Shown: positions 8,835-16,981, counted from the stretch's first letter. The stretch: DNA of 64,000 nucleotides from Cognatilysobacter bugurensis (GCF_014652095.1 NZ_BMYD01000002.1:372001-436000); one strand, 5' to 3'. Translations and numbers: made by a program. The notes: a model not told the origin generated them from the letters alone.

Positions 8835-9595
8835 CGCGGGCCGACCGGCACGTCAGGCTCGGTCGTGACCGGCTCGCCGGCGGCGATCAGCGGCGCGACG
8901 AAGTTGTAGCGCTCCAGCGCGAGTTTCCCGGTGTGCCCGCACGAGGGGTCGAACGTGTATCCGGTGATCGCGCAGTTCGCCACGTCTTTCTGGCGATCGA
9001 TCTCGAGGATCTGCGCTTCGCTCATCTGCTCGAAGAGGTAGCGGAAGCACAGCACCGTGACCTGGTGCGCCACGATCAGGACCCGGTCGCCGCGGTATTC
9101 GCGGGTGATCGTGTCGATGACGCTGCGCAGTCGCAGGATCACGTCGCACCAACTCTCTCCGCCCGGTGGGCGGTGGTAGAACTTGCCGATCAGCGTCAGC
9201 GCGCGCGCCTGGTCGGGAAAGCGATGCTCGACGCCGAGCCGCGTGAGGCCGTCGAAAATTCCGAACTCGCGCTCGCGCAAGCGCTCGTCGTAAATGACGC
9301 GATCGCATTCGACGCCGCACTGCTGCAGCACGCGATTCATCGTCTGCCGCGCACGCACGTAGGGCGAGCACAGGAAGACATCGGGGCGCTGGTCTTCGGG
9401 CAAGTCCGCAAACCAGCGGCCCAGCGCGTCGGACTGGCGCTCGCCGAGGCACGACAGCGGCACGTCCGCATCGCGCGTCTGGTAATCGATCGAGTGTGCC
9501 TGCGCCTGTTGCGCCCGATCGCGGGCGACGTTGCCCGCCGACTCGCCGTGACGAACGATCCACAGGCGCGCCGGCCATTTCTGTGTCTGATCCAT
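8831..9595 (-). CDS. Histidine phosphatase / phosphoglycerate-mutase family protein
   Basis: 254 residues. The catalytic phosphohistidine motif LWIVRHGESAGN is at residues 12-23, PPGGESW supplies the acid region in mid-protein, and the second His lies in LIVAHQVTV. This matches the dPGM/GpmB-like histidine phosphatase superfamily. The start MDQTQKW was chosen because the frame upstream of it is unstructured low-complexity sequence. The substrate is unknown. It overlaps the NAD(P)H-hydrate dehydratase gene by 4 nt, so a role in nucleotide or cofactor phosphate housekeeping is possible but is only inferred from linkage. Confidence 0.85.
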   Translation of the reverse strand: MDQTQKWPARLWIVRHGESAGNVARDRAQQAQAHSIDYQTRDADVPLSCLGERQSDALGRWFADLPEDQRPDVFLCSPYVRARQTMNRVLQQCGVECDRVIYDERLREREFGIFDGLTRLGVEHRFPDQARALTLIGKFYHRPPGGESWCDVILRLRSVIDTITREYRGDRVLIVAHQVTVLCFRYLFEQMSEAQILEIDRQKDVANCAITGYTFDPSCGHTGKLALERYNFVAPLIAAGEPVTTEPDVPVGPR

Positions 9596-9810
9596 GGCCG
9601 GAGAGTGCACGCGCCGCGGAGGAGGCCGCGTCAATGCGCGGCGGATCGGGCCGAGGCGTGCCCGGTCGCCTCTCGCCCCGTTCGACGCACGCATTCGTCG
9701 GCGCGGCGACCGAGCCGTCGTCGCGCGCGGGCATCCGGCCGGGCGCGCACTTGCCTCATGCACGGTCGAGCCCTCGTAATGACGCTTGAACGCCCACCGG
9801 ATATCCATCG

Positions 9811-10668
9811 ATGAAAAGGACTGCACCACCCGCCGACGACACCCAACGCCGACTCGCGGTGCTGATCGACGCCGACAACGCGTCGCCCGCGGTGATCGAG
9901 GGATTGCTCGACGAAGTGGCGAAGTACGGGGTCGCGAGCGTGAAGCGCATCTACGGCGACTTCACGAACAACCGTGCGAACGGATGGAAGGCGGCGCTGT
10001 TGAAGCATTCGATCCAGCCTGTGCAGCAGTTCGCGTACACCTCCGGCAAGAACGCGACCGACAGCGCGCTGATCATCGACGCGATGGATCTGCTGTACAC
10101 GAAGCAGTTCGACGGCTTCTGCCTCGTGTCGAGCGACAGCGACTTCACGCGCCTCGCGCAGCGCCTGCGCGAGTCGGGCATCACCGTGTACGGCTTCGGC
10201 GAGCAGAAGACGCCGGACCCGTTCGTGCAGGCCTGCGACAAATTCGTCTACACCGAAGTGCTGCGCGCTGCGCCCGAGCCGGCGGTGGCACCCGCGAAGA
10301 AGGCCGCGCGCAAGGAGGCCAAAGACACGACGCCGGCCTCGCCCGACACCGCGTCCACGGCCGCGGCAAAACCGGGCGCGGCCAAGCCCGAAGCCGGCAA
10401 GCCAAGTGGTAGGAAGGGCGCGCTCGACGCGGCGACCGTGCAGCTGATCCTGCGTGCGATCGACGAGGCGAACGACGACGAGGAGTGGGCGCACCTCGGC
10501 GCGGTTGGCAGCTACCTCACGAAGATCCGTCCGAACTTCGATTCACGCCTGTACGGCTGCAAGAAGCTCAGCGACCTGCTGCGCGCGCATCCTCAGCACT
10601 TCACGGTCGAAAACCGCCCTTCGTCGAGCGGGTCGGGCCAACAGCCGTTCGTGCGCGCGGCGGGGTAG
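9811..10668 (+). CDS. NYN-domain ribonuclease-like protein with LOTUS (OST-HTH) domain
   Basis: 285 residues in two parts. The N-terminal NYN/LabA (PIN-like) domain, residues about 14-150, carries the acidic metal-binding set: D20 and D22 in VLIDADNAS, the Asp residues of KNATDSALIIDAMD, and SSDSDF. An Ala/Lys/Pro-rich linker (about 155-200) leads to a C-terminal winged-helix LOTUS domain (about 205-270, with LYGCKKLSDLL) that in other proteins binds RNA. Known of the family: PIN-like folds cleave RNA, and several bacterial NYN-LOTUS proteins are uncharacterised. It is transcribed divergently from the histidine phosphatase gene. Target RNAs are unknown. Confidence 0.88.
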   Translation: MKRTAPPADDTQRRLAVLIDADNASPAVIEGLLDEVAKYGVASVKRIYGDFTNNRANGWKAALLKHSIQPVQQFAYTSGKNATDSALIIDAMDLLYTKQFDGFCLVSSDSDFTRLAQRLRESGITVYGFGEQKTPDPFVQACDKFVYTEVLRAAPEPAVAPAKKAARKEAKDTTPASPDTASTAAAKPGAAKPEAGKPSGRKGALDAATVQLILRAIDEANDDEEWAHLGAVGSYLTKIRPNFDSRLYGCKKLSDLLRAHPQHFTVENRPSSSGSGQQPFVRAAG

Positions 10669-10726
10669 GGGCGCACGGGGCGCAATCCGGTGGGCGAATA
10701 CGGTGACCGCGCGGCGTGCCTTTGGC

Positions 10727-11251
10727 TCACTGCGCTTCGGTTGCAGGTGCCACAGGCGGCCCGCCGTGGATGCCGCGTCGCTCACCCGCCGCCGCGCGAC
10801 CGAGCGGGCCATAAGCGCCGCGGCTCTGCGCGGCATCCAAAGCCCAGCCGTGCATCACGAGCCATTTGCCGACATCGTTGCCGTTGAGACGGCACAGTGC
10901 CACGACAGGATTCGCTTCGACGGCGCCGCGGGGGTCGCAATTGACCGAGCGGCCGTCGAGCCGGTGCGTCAGTGCGGCCGCGGCATGTTCGCCGCAAGGC
11001 CACGCAACCCCGTTCGCGTCCGCACACCGGGCATCGCGTGCAGGCGCGTCGATGCCCCAGAGCTTCACCGCGCGTCCGTTGATCACGAGCGTGTCGGCAT
11101 CGACCACTGTCGGAACGCCGACGAGCCGTTGGGCGGCCGGCGGTTTCGGGCTCGGCGGTGCGGCGGTCGGGCGGTCCGTGCAGGCCGCCAGCATCAGGCA
11201 CGCCACGAGCGTGACCGCACCTGACTGCACCTGCGTCGCCTGCGCTGCCAT
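10727..11251 (-). CDS. SNase-like (thermonuclease fold) lipoprotein, probably catalytically inactive
   Basis: 174 residues. A lipoprotein signal peptide ends in lipobox LAAC (Cys24), so the mature protein should be lipid-anchored. Residues 45-165 align with the staphylococcal-nuclease fold (TVVDADTL, KLWGIDAP, WPCGEHAAAAL, a VALC strand, DVGKWLVMHGWAL, RRGIHGG). However, the three catalytic positions are replaced: the Arg of the RLxGID strand is K63, the Glu of DAPE is A71, and the Arg of the DRYGR turn is P115. The fold and paired cysteines are kept, so a structural or nucleic-acid-binding role is more likely than cleavage. The gene converges with the NYN-LOTUS gene. Confidence 0.82.
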   Translation of the reverse strand: MAAQATQVQSGAVTLVACLMLAACTDRPTAAPPSPKPPAAQRLVGVPTVVDADTLVINGRAVKLWGIDAPARDARCADANGVAWPCGEHAAAALTHRLDGRSVNCDPRGAVEANPVVALCRLNGNDVGKWLVMHGWALDAAQSRGAYGPLGRAAAGERRGIHGGPPVAPATEAQ

Positions 11252-11446
11252 CGTCTGCTCCGGCTGTTCGCTGTCGTTCGATTACAGCATGCCGCACGGC
11301 CTGCGATGGCGGCGGATTCGTCGTCGGTGCGCGCGACGTGGCGCCGGCGTCAAGGTGCCGATACCGAATGAGCATGAACATCGACGCGCGCGAATCGCCC
11401 TGCGATAGACGAGGCTGCGGCCGGCCCGAGCGGCGCGCCCATAAAA

Positions 11447-11469
11447 AAAGCCCGGACAAGCCGGGCTTT
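11447..11469 (-). terminator. Rho-independent terminator of the WGxxGxxG gene
   Basis: A 9-bp stem (AAAGCCCGG / CCGGGCTTT) with a 5-nt loop, followed on the minus strand by a run of seven Ts. It lies 22 bp beyond the stop codon of the small minus-strand gene and is the clearest intrinsic terminator in the window. Confidence 0.85.
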
Positions 11470-11491
11470 CGAATACGGGTGCAGAACTTGC

Positions 11492-11725
11492 TTAGTGACG
11501 CGGCGCGTCGTGGCGCACGACCGTGTCATGGCGCTTGCGCGGGATCAGGCCGAGCAGGCCGAGCAGGCCCAGCAGGCCCCAGTCGAAACCGTCGTCGTCA
11601 TCGCGCTCGACTTCAACGCGCTCGGCTTCCGCGGTCTCGGCGACCTGGGCGGCGACCGGCATCGAGAACGCGCCGGCCAACAGTGCGGCCGCAACGGCCG
11701 CAGTCAGTGGTTTGGATACCTTCAT
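11492..11725 (-). CDS. Small exported WGxxGxxG-type protein
   Basis: 77 residues. A typical Sec signal peptide (residues 1-26, ending PVAAQ) is followed by an acidic stretch (VERDDDDG), a tryptophan-led glycine/leucine run (WGLLGLLGLLGLI) and a basic tail RKRH, the layout of the WGxxGxxG short-anchor proteins. By analogy with PEP-CTERM and similar sorting tags, the hydrophobic run plus basic tail may anchor or sort the protein, but no protease or partner is adjacent and the role is unknown. A strong terminator directly follows, so it is a single-gene unit. Confidence 0.8.
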   Translation of the reverse strand: MKVSKPLTAAVAAALLAGAFSMPVAAQVAETAEAERVEVERDDDDGFDWGLLGLLGLLGLIPRKRHDTVVRHDAPRH

Positions 11726-12082
11726 ACGATGCTCCTGTTTGTCTGCGAGGGACTCGCGGGGCTGAACCTAGGGGCCTGCGTGTCGCGGAAGCGTCAGCAG
11801 ACGCGAGCATTCGTTCATCACGCGCTTGAGGTCGTGCCGCTGCGTCACGTGTCGCGCGGCTGCCCGATCGACGGTGTTGTGCAATGCAGCCAGGTGCCTT
11901 TTCCGTGAGAGACGGATGCCCCGTCGACCGACGCGAAGCGACATGTCCAGACCGGACAAACGGCTCGTCGGCCGCAGTGCACGCGGACACTGCGGCGACC
12001 ATCGACACCGCGTTGCCGGCGTCGCGCAACGCGTCAGACCGTGCCGATATCAGCCAATCATGCGGAAAAGATCGCAGATGCG
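11726..12082. other. Intergenic stretch between two divergent genes
   Basis: About 360 bp between the WGxxGxxG gene and the HU promoter. Small frames cross it but none resembles a protein. It should contain the promoter of the minus-strand small gene; I could not identify one with confidence. Confidence 0.5.
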
Positions 12083-12111
12083 TTAAAAACGGCATGTTTT
12101 CCCGTTATAAC
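12083..12111 (+). promoter_or_regulatory. Sigma-70-type promoter of the HU gene
   Basis: TTAAAA (-35) and TATAAC (-10) separated by 17 bp, inside an unusually AT-rich patch, ending 38 bp before the HU start codon. The spacing is ideal and the -10 is close to consensus, while the -35 is weak. Confidence 0.55.
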
Positions 12112-12149
12112 TAGCGGGTGGACCCACCACACACCCACAGGACCGCACA

Positions 12150-12554
12150 ATGGCAACCAAGAAAGCCGCAACGAAGAAGACCGCTAGCAAGCAGGCTGCG
12201 CCGGCCAAGAAGGCCGCTGCGAAGAAGACCGCAACCGTCAAGCCGATCACCGAGCCGATGGGCAAGACCGCGCTGGTCACGCACCTCGCCGAGCGCACCG
12301 AGCTGGCCCCGAAGCAGGTAAAGGCCGTGCTGTCGGCGCTCGAGGACGCCGCGCAGGCTTCGCTGCACAAGAAGGGCGCGGGCACGTTCCAGATCCCGGG
12401 CCTGATCAAGATCACGAAGGTCGACGTCCCGGCCAAGCCGAAGCGCAAGGGCATCAACCCGTTCACGAAGGAAGAGCAGTGGTTCGCCGCCAAGCCGGCG
12501 TCGGTCAAGCTCAAGGCGCGTCCGATGAAGCGCCTCAAGGACGCTGCGACCTAA
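12150..12554 (+). CDS. HU-family DNA-binding protein with histone-H1-like lysine/alanine N-terminus
   Basis: 134 residues. The first 35 residues are a Lys/Ala/Thr repeat (MATKKAATKKTASKQ onward) resembling eukaryotic H1 tails. Residues 38-134 are an HU/IHF fold: GKTALVTHLAERTEL helix-turn-helix, the LEDAAQASLHKKGAG region, and GINPFTKEEQWFAAKPASVKLKARPMKRLK as the DNA-gripping arm. Expected role: nucleoid compaction and DNA bending in the cytoplasm. Tailed HU proteins of this kind are common in Xanthomonadales. A ribosome-binding site (AGGA) lies 7 nt before the ATG, and the gene has its own promoter and terminator. Confidence 0.93.
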   Translation: MATKKAATKKTASKQAAPAKKAAAKKTATVKPITEPMGKTALVTHLAERTELAPKQVKAVLSALEDAAQASLHKKGAGTFQIPGLIKITKVDVPAKPKRKGINPFTKEEQWFAAKPASVKLKARPMKRLKDAAT

Positions 12555-12568
12555 GTCGCGTGTTCGCT

Positions 12569-12591
12569 GCCGGCCTGCGATGCAGGCCGGC
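12569..12591 (+). terminator. Hairpin terminator of the HU gene
   Basis: A perfect 10-bp stem (GCCGGCCTGC / GCAGGCCGGC) with a 3-nt loop, 14 bp after the HU stop, followed only by GGTTTC. The stem is very stable but the T-run is poor. Confidence 0.65.
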
Positions 12592-12662
12592 GGTTTCAGC
12601 ACCCCGGTGGGGACCGGGCACACGGGTCGCGCAGGCGCCCGTTTTCGTTTTCAGCGGATGAC

Positions 12663-13230
12663 ATGGCACGGTCGCTCGACCTGCAGCGCGATGAGTTGGC
12701 GCGCCGTCGTTTTCTGACCATGCCGCTGCCTGGCACCGTCGCATGGGCCCTCGTGGGCTTGGCCTCGCCTCCCAGCTCGTGCCCGCGCACCGGATGCTGC
12801 GGGTCACCGCATCGCCGCCGGTTCGACCGTGTATCTCGGGATCGGCCTCTCGCGCCTGACCCGCGAGCACTTCATTGAAAAGACGCAGCCGAAGAACGGG
12901 TTCGACAGCTTCTTCATGCGCACCTTCGCGATCAGAGTGGTCGTGTACGCGATCGCGATTCTGTTCGCGCTCGTGGAGTCGACCTTGTTGCCGCTGTCGA
13001 TCAGCGTGCTCGCGGGGATCATGTGGCGGCCGTGGATCATCCGGCATGGGATCGGCTGCCTCCACGCGATCGTGCGCATGGCGCTCATCGTGGCCGTCAG
13101 GCACTCGTTTCCCGAGCGGCGTGACGTCGCCGTGTCGGCGGTGATCATCGCGGCCTATGCGGTGGCGATCGCAGTGTTCGAGTTGCGCTGGCGCCGCACG
13201 CAGCACACGGTCGTCGTCGCTGCTGTGTAA
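12663..13230 (+). pseudogene. DUF7010-like membrane protein gene, interrupted by two -1 frameshifts
   Basis: The 5' part (from the ATG at 12663: MARSLDLQRDELARRRFLTM..., through the hydrophobic AWALVGL) reads in one frame. A middle piece (GLASQLVPAHRMLRVTA, from about 12761) reads one base earlier, and the rest (AAGSTVYLGIGLSRLTREHF to the stop) one base earlier again. Restoring one base near 12760 and one near 12812 gives a continuous protein of about 189 residues with several membrane segments. The joined sequence resembles my memory of DUF7010 membrane proteins (GSTVYLG, RPKN-like FDS, LPLSxSxLxGxMW), though I could not search. It is either a decaying gene or two sequencing errors. The remaining C-terminal piece could start at GTG 12829 (133 residues). 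Confidence 0.65.
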
Positions 13231-13281
13231 GCGCGGTGGCGCGATTCGCGCCGTGGCTCGCCGAATCGCGAATCGCAGGCG

Positions 13282-13899
13282 CTACAGCTGCGCAATGGCG
13301 CGGCGCACCATGTCGAGCGGCTGCGCGCCGCTGACGAGCATCGCGCGCCCATCGCCGTCCATCCGCTGCAGCCGCAGCGCGGGCACGCCGCGCAGGCCGA
13401 GCGCCTGCGCCTCGCGCTGATCGGCGAGTACGGCCGCCGTGTGCGTGCCGCGCTCAAGCGCATTGCGCAGCGCGACGGCATCGAGCCCATGTGCAGCGCC
13501 GATGTCGACCAGCGTGTCGATCTGTCCGATGTCGCGGCCGTCTTCGAAGAACGCATTGAAAATCGCCCGCCGCACTGCATCGTCGAGGCCGTGCTCGCGC
13601 GCGTGATGCGTCGCCTCGTGTGCAAGCCGGCTGCGCGGCTGCACCGGCGGCAGCTTGATCGGCATGCCACGGTCGGCGGCCATCGGGTAGACCGCCCGCG
13701 CCCAGATGTCATGCAGGTATTCGCCGTCGGGATCGAGCGTGGGCACGGGATCCGGGCGCAGCTCGTACGCGCGCCAGGCGATTTCGAGCCGATCGCCGTA
13801 CTCGGCCTTGAGGGCATCGAGCACGGGCTCTTCGAGCAGGCAGAACGGACAGACGAAGTCGCTCCATACGTCGATCCGGATCTCGGGGCGTGCGGACAT
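13282..13899 (-). CDS. DsbA/FrnE-family thiol oxidoreductase
   Basis: 205 residues of the DsbA-like FrnE/HCCA-isomerase group. The redox site C17-P-F-C20 sits in DVWSDFVCPFCLLEE, there is a helical insert in mid-protein, and the cis-Pro loop is GLRGVPALRL (about residue 175). No signal peptide is present, so it should be cytoplasmic, as in FrnE; polyketide and stress-related thiol roles are known for relatives. The ATG at 13899 was chosen because upstream codons give only low-complexity sequence. A terminator-like hairpin separates it from the beta-helix gene upstream. Confidence 0.88.
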   Translation of the reverse strand: MSARPEIRIDVWSDFVCPFCLLEEPVLDALKAEYGDRLEIAWRAYELRPDPVPTLDPDGEYLHDIWARAVYPMAADRGMPIKLPPVQPRSRLAHEATHHAREHGLDDAVRRAIFNAFFEDGRDIGQIDTLVDIGAAHGLDAVALRNALERGTHTAAVLADQREAQALGLRGVPALRLQRMDGDGRAMLVSGAQPLDMVRRAIAQL

Positions 13900-14101
13900 G
13901 GGCGGTGCTCGTGCGGCGGAGCCGAGACGATCGCGCGTCGGCGATGAACGCGGCGCGGTCGCGTTGCGAGCGAGCACGGATCGCCGGTCCGACGTTGGCG
14001 ATTGGCGAGCGACGGAACCCGGGGTTTGCGGCCGCGCATTGCCGGAAACAAATGCCGGCACCGATCCCCGAGCCCGCGCACAGAGAGCTCTCATCAAGTA
14101 G

Positions 14102-14125
14102 AGCCCCGGGCGGGGACCCGGGGCT
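14102..14125 (-). terminator. Hairpin terminator of the beta-helix gene
   Basis: A 9-bp perfect stem (AGCCCCGGG / CCCGGGGCT) with a 6-nt loop, 37 bp beyond the stop of the minus-strand gene. The downstream T-run is weak. Confidence 0.55.
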
Positions 14126-14161
14126 GTGACGCCGCAGCGCTTTTAGGTCGCGGCGGGGCGC

Positions 14162-16774
14162 TTAACGGTAGGTCGAGAACGTCGCTGCGGCCTTCGCGAT
14201 CATCGCGCGGCTCGTGGCCACGACGCTGAGCTTGTAGGTGCCGACGGAGCTCGGGCCGGCACCGGTGGGGATCGACTTGCGCGCGTAGCCGTCGCGGTCG
14301 GTGTAGGCGGTGGTGATCGTCTTGTTCCTGCCGTTCGGCTTGAGCGCGGTGAACTGCACGCGCGCATTCGCCACCGGCTTGCCGTCCTTGAGCACGCGCG
14401 AGCTCAAGTGCACCGTCGAGCCGGCCCGGTAGCGGGCCTTGTGGGTGGCGACCGTGCTCGTGAAGCCGGCAGGCGCGGACCGCGGACGCTCGGTCGACGC
14501 TCGGCTCGATCGACCCACGGCGAACGCATGCCGGGCCGAGTCGTTGCGGCCGCCGCTCGTGGCCGTCGTCGTCAGCGTGTACGTGCCGATCGAGCTCGAG
14601 CCGCTGCCGGACTTGAACGAGGCCCGGGCGATGCCCCAGCGGTCGGTGGTCGCCTTGAACACAACGCGGTTGGCCCGGTTCGGCTTGAGCGCAACGAACC
14701 TCACGTGGGCGCCGGCGACCGGCTTGCCGCTTCTGAGCACGCGTGCGGTCATCACCACCGTGTCGCCGACGGCGTAGGTCGACTTCGTCGTCGATGCCGT
14801 GGTTGAAAAGCCGGCGTTGGCAGCCGACCCCGGTGCACGCACCGCGTACGTCATCGAGGTCTTGGCCCGGTGCGCGGCGCCGACCCCGCTGCCCGCACCA
14901 ACGCCGATGCCGTACCCCTTCGCGACGGCGCCGGTCGACGACCTGATCGACAGCGTGGCCGACGTGCTCGCGCCGGGAGCCAGGGTGACGCGCGTCCTGC
15001 TGAGCGTGCCGGCCCAGCCCGACGGCACGGTGCGCGCGAGGTTGAAACCGGTGTTCGCGCAGGCCGCGCTGTCGTTGTTGCGCAACGTGACCGTGTATGT
15101 GCGCGCGGTGCCGGCCGCGGCGGACCCGGTCGGGCCTGCAAGCCTCAGCGACGGTGCAGCGCGGGTGCAGGTCCGGTTGGGCGCCGGGCGAGCGGCCGGA
15201 GGGGCGCCGCCGGGCTGCAGCTCGTACGCGCCGATGTCGCTTCTTGCGCCGTACGGGCGCGGCTGCGCGAGGAAATCGGTGCCCAGCCCGGCGAGCGCGG
15301 AGACGCGGTCGATCGCGGGGCTGCCGACGTGCGGCGTGGCATCGAAGCGGTCGACGTTGAGGCTCTTGAGCTGCGGGTCGCGGTTGCAGACGCTGCCGGT
15401 CGGGCAGGTGCCGTTCTTGACCCGCCAGACCAGGTTGCCCGCCCAGGTGACCCGGGCCGGCGCTTTGTTCGCGTGGTAGACCGAGCTCCGCACCGATGGC
15501 TTGTCCCAGCGCGGTTGGCCGATCAGCAGGTTGTTCTCGATGCGGATCGTGCTCGTGCGCTGGCCCTCGTTCGCGCCGATCAGCACGCCGCCCTCGCCGG
15601 TGATCGTGTTGTGGCGGATCGCGATGACGTCGCTCGAGGTCAGCACGAGCTGCAGTGCATTGCCCGACGCTCGGCACGCGTCGCGCTTGGTCATGTAGTA
15701 GCGGCCCTTCCAGTAGGCGCAATTGCCGACGAGCACGGAGTTCTCGATCACGAGATTGCCGCGGATCTTGGCCTGGTTGCCCGCATTGGCCTCGGCGTGC
15801 AGGCGACGCACCACGACCTTCGTCGCTTCCGCGCCGTCCATGTATCGAAGATCCAGCCCGTCCGACGTGTTGTGGTGGATGAAGCTGTCTTCGATCAACC
15901 ACTGCCCGCCGGTGTAATAGGTGCCGATGCCGTCGCCGTAGCCGCCGGTCTGCTGCGCCCAGCAGGCCCACACCTCACCGGTCCTCCAGCGCTCACCGCA
16001 GCCGTTCCAGGCCACCTCGACGTTGCGCAGCACCATCGGGCCGGAGTTCGAGCCGGCCGTGCCGCCCAGGCCCGCATCCCAGCCTGCACGGCCGTTCTTG
16101 TTGATGCGCACACGCTCGATGCGCCAGTTGCTGAGCGCGCCGGTGTTCATGCCCATGTGGGCGAGCCCGTGGATGTTCAGATCGTGCAGCCAGACGTTCC
16201 CGGCATGGCGCGCATACAGGCCCACGCGCGCCCAGTCGCCGCCCGTTGCGCACCGGGCGTTCCTGCGCGTGTGTGCATACACGCAGTCGCTGCGGTCCGT
16301 CACTTCCAGGTTGCCGATCTCGATGTTCGAGCGCCGATCGAGATTGAGCACGCGGCTCGTGTTGCCGCTGCCCCAGAGTTGCGGGGTCGTGCCGGCCTTG
16401 CCGAGGATGCGGGTCCTGCGCGTGGCCGACGGGCCCGACGGCGGGGCGGCCATGTAACAGCTCGCACCGCCGCACCGGCCCGCGCCCGGCGCGCCCTGGC
16501 CCATCTCGTAACTGCCGCCGCCGATGATCAGCGTGTCGCCGCCGGCGATGCGCGGTGCACCGCCCGGTGGCAGTGCGAAGAACGGATGCCGCCATGCGCA
16601 GTGCCGCGCGCTGCCGCTGCCGGGGTATGCCGCGTCGCTGCGGCCGTTGCACTGCCTCGCATCCCCGCCGTCGGTGCGCACGTAATAGGTGGTCGCGGCA
16701 TCGGCATGGGCTGAGGCCGCGAGGCCGGCGGCGACGAGAAAGGCGGTGACAAGCGAACGGCGGTGCAAGGTCAT
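14162..16774 (-). CDS. Secreted right-handed beta-helix protein with Ig-like C-terminal repeats
   Basis: 870 residues. A Sec signal peptide (to about residue 27, ASAHADA) leads into a parallel beta-helix region (about 30-530) rich in short strand/turn repeats (WLHDLNIHG, IEDSFIHHNTSDGL, IRHNTITGEGGVLIG, IRIENNLLIG) as in pectate-lyase-like folds. It ends in the DIGAYEL motif typical of beta-helix surface proteins. Then come a NEW3/CARDB-like domain (about 545-650, YTVTLRNNDS) and two related Ig-like domains (about 660-755 and 765-865). I see no clear lyase active site; polysaccharide binding or degradation is a guess. ATG 16774 was preferred to TTG 16777, with GGGAG upstream. Two operator-like palindromes precede it. 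Confidence 0.85.
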   Translation of the reverse strand: MTLHRRSLVTAFLVAAGLAASAHADAATTYYVRTDGGDARQCNGRSDAAYPGSGSARHCAWRHPFFALPPGGAPRIAGGDTLIIGGGSYEMGQGAPGAGRCGGASCYMAAPPSGPSATRRTRILGKAGTTPQLWGSGNTSRVLNLDRRSNIEIGNLEVTDRSDCVYAHTRRNARCATGGDWARVGLYARHAGNVWLHDLNIHGLAHMGMNTGALSNWRIERVRINKNGRAGWDAGLGGTAGSNSGPMVLRNVEVAWNGCGERWRTGEVWACWAQQTGGYGDGIGTYYTGGQWLIEDSFIHHNTSDGLDLRYMDGAEATKVVVRRLHAEANAGNQAKIRGNLVIENSVLVGNCAYWKGRYYMTKRDACRASGNALQLVLTSSDVIAIRHNTITGEGGVLIGANEGQRTSTIRIENNLLIGQPRWDKPSVRSSVYHANKAPARVTWAGNLVWRVKNGTCPTGSVCNRDPQLKSLNVDRFDATPHVGSPAIDRVSALAGLGTDFLAQPRPYGARSDIGAYELQPGGAPPAARPAPNRTCTRAAPSLRLAGPTGSAAAGTARTYTVTLRNNDSAACANTGFNLARTVPSGWAGTLSRTRVTLAPGASTSATLSIRSSTGAVAKGYGIGVGAGSGVGAAHRAKTSMTYAVRAPGSAANAGFSTTASTTKSTYAVGDTVVMTARVLRSGKPVAGAHVRFVALKPNRANRVVFKATTDRWGIARASFKSGSGSSSIGTYTLTTTATSGGRNDSARHAFAVGRSSRASTERPRSAPAGFTSTVATHKARYRAGSTVHLSSRVLKDGKPVANARVQFTALKPNGRNKTITTAYTDRDGYARKSIPTGAGPSSVGTYKLSVVATSRAMIAKAAATFSTYR

Positions 16775-16870
16775 CAAGTGCAGCTCCCACGAAAGAGTCG
16801 TTTTTCGCAGGGGCGGAAATGGCCGCCCCCGAAGAGCGGCGGACTCTAGGAAGCTGAACGGCGGCGTTTT

Positions 16871-16886
16871 TGTGAACCGGTTCTCA
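16871..16886. promoter_or_regulatory. LacI-type operator-like palindrome
   Basis: TGTGAACCGGTTCTCA contains a perfect 10-bp palindrome (GAACCGGTTC) with near-symmetric flanks and a central CCGG, the form typical of LacI-family sites (TGnnAnCGnTnnCA class). It lies about 97 bp before the beta-helix start codon, a sensible place for sugar-responsive repression. Confidence 0.5.
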
Positions 16887-16965
16887 CTCGCGGGGTACGG
16901 CCGCGGTTAAAAGGGGCAAAAAGGTGACATCGGTCGCAAAGCCGGACGCGCATGAACCAGACTGA

Positions 16966-16981
16966 TGTGACTCCCGTCACA
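16966..16981. promoter_or_regulatory. CRP/Clp consensus binding site
   Basis: TGTGA-N6-TCACA, an exact match to the CRP half-site pair with the canonical 6-bp spacer, about 190 bp upstream of the beta-helix gene. In Xanthomonadales the CRP homologue Clp recognises this sequence and controls secreted enzymes. The nearest plus-strand gene is 1 kb away, so the secreted protein is the probable target. Confidence 0.65.

Noticed and set aside
14094-15971. Long antisense or shifted frame across the beta-helix gene
   Set aside because: Low-complexity Arg/Gly-rich sequence; the 870-residue frame with signal peptide is clearly the real one.
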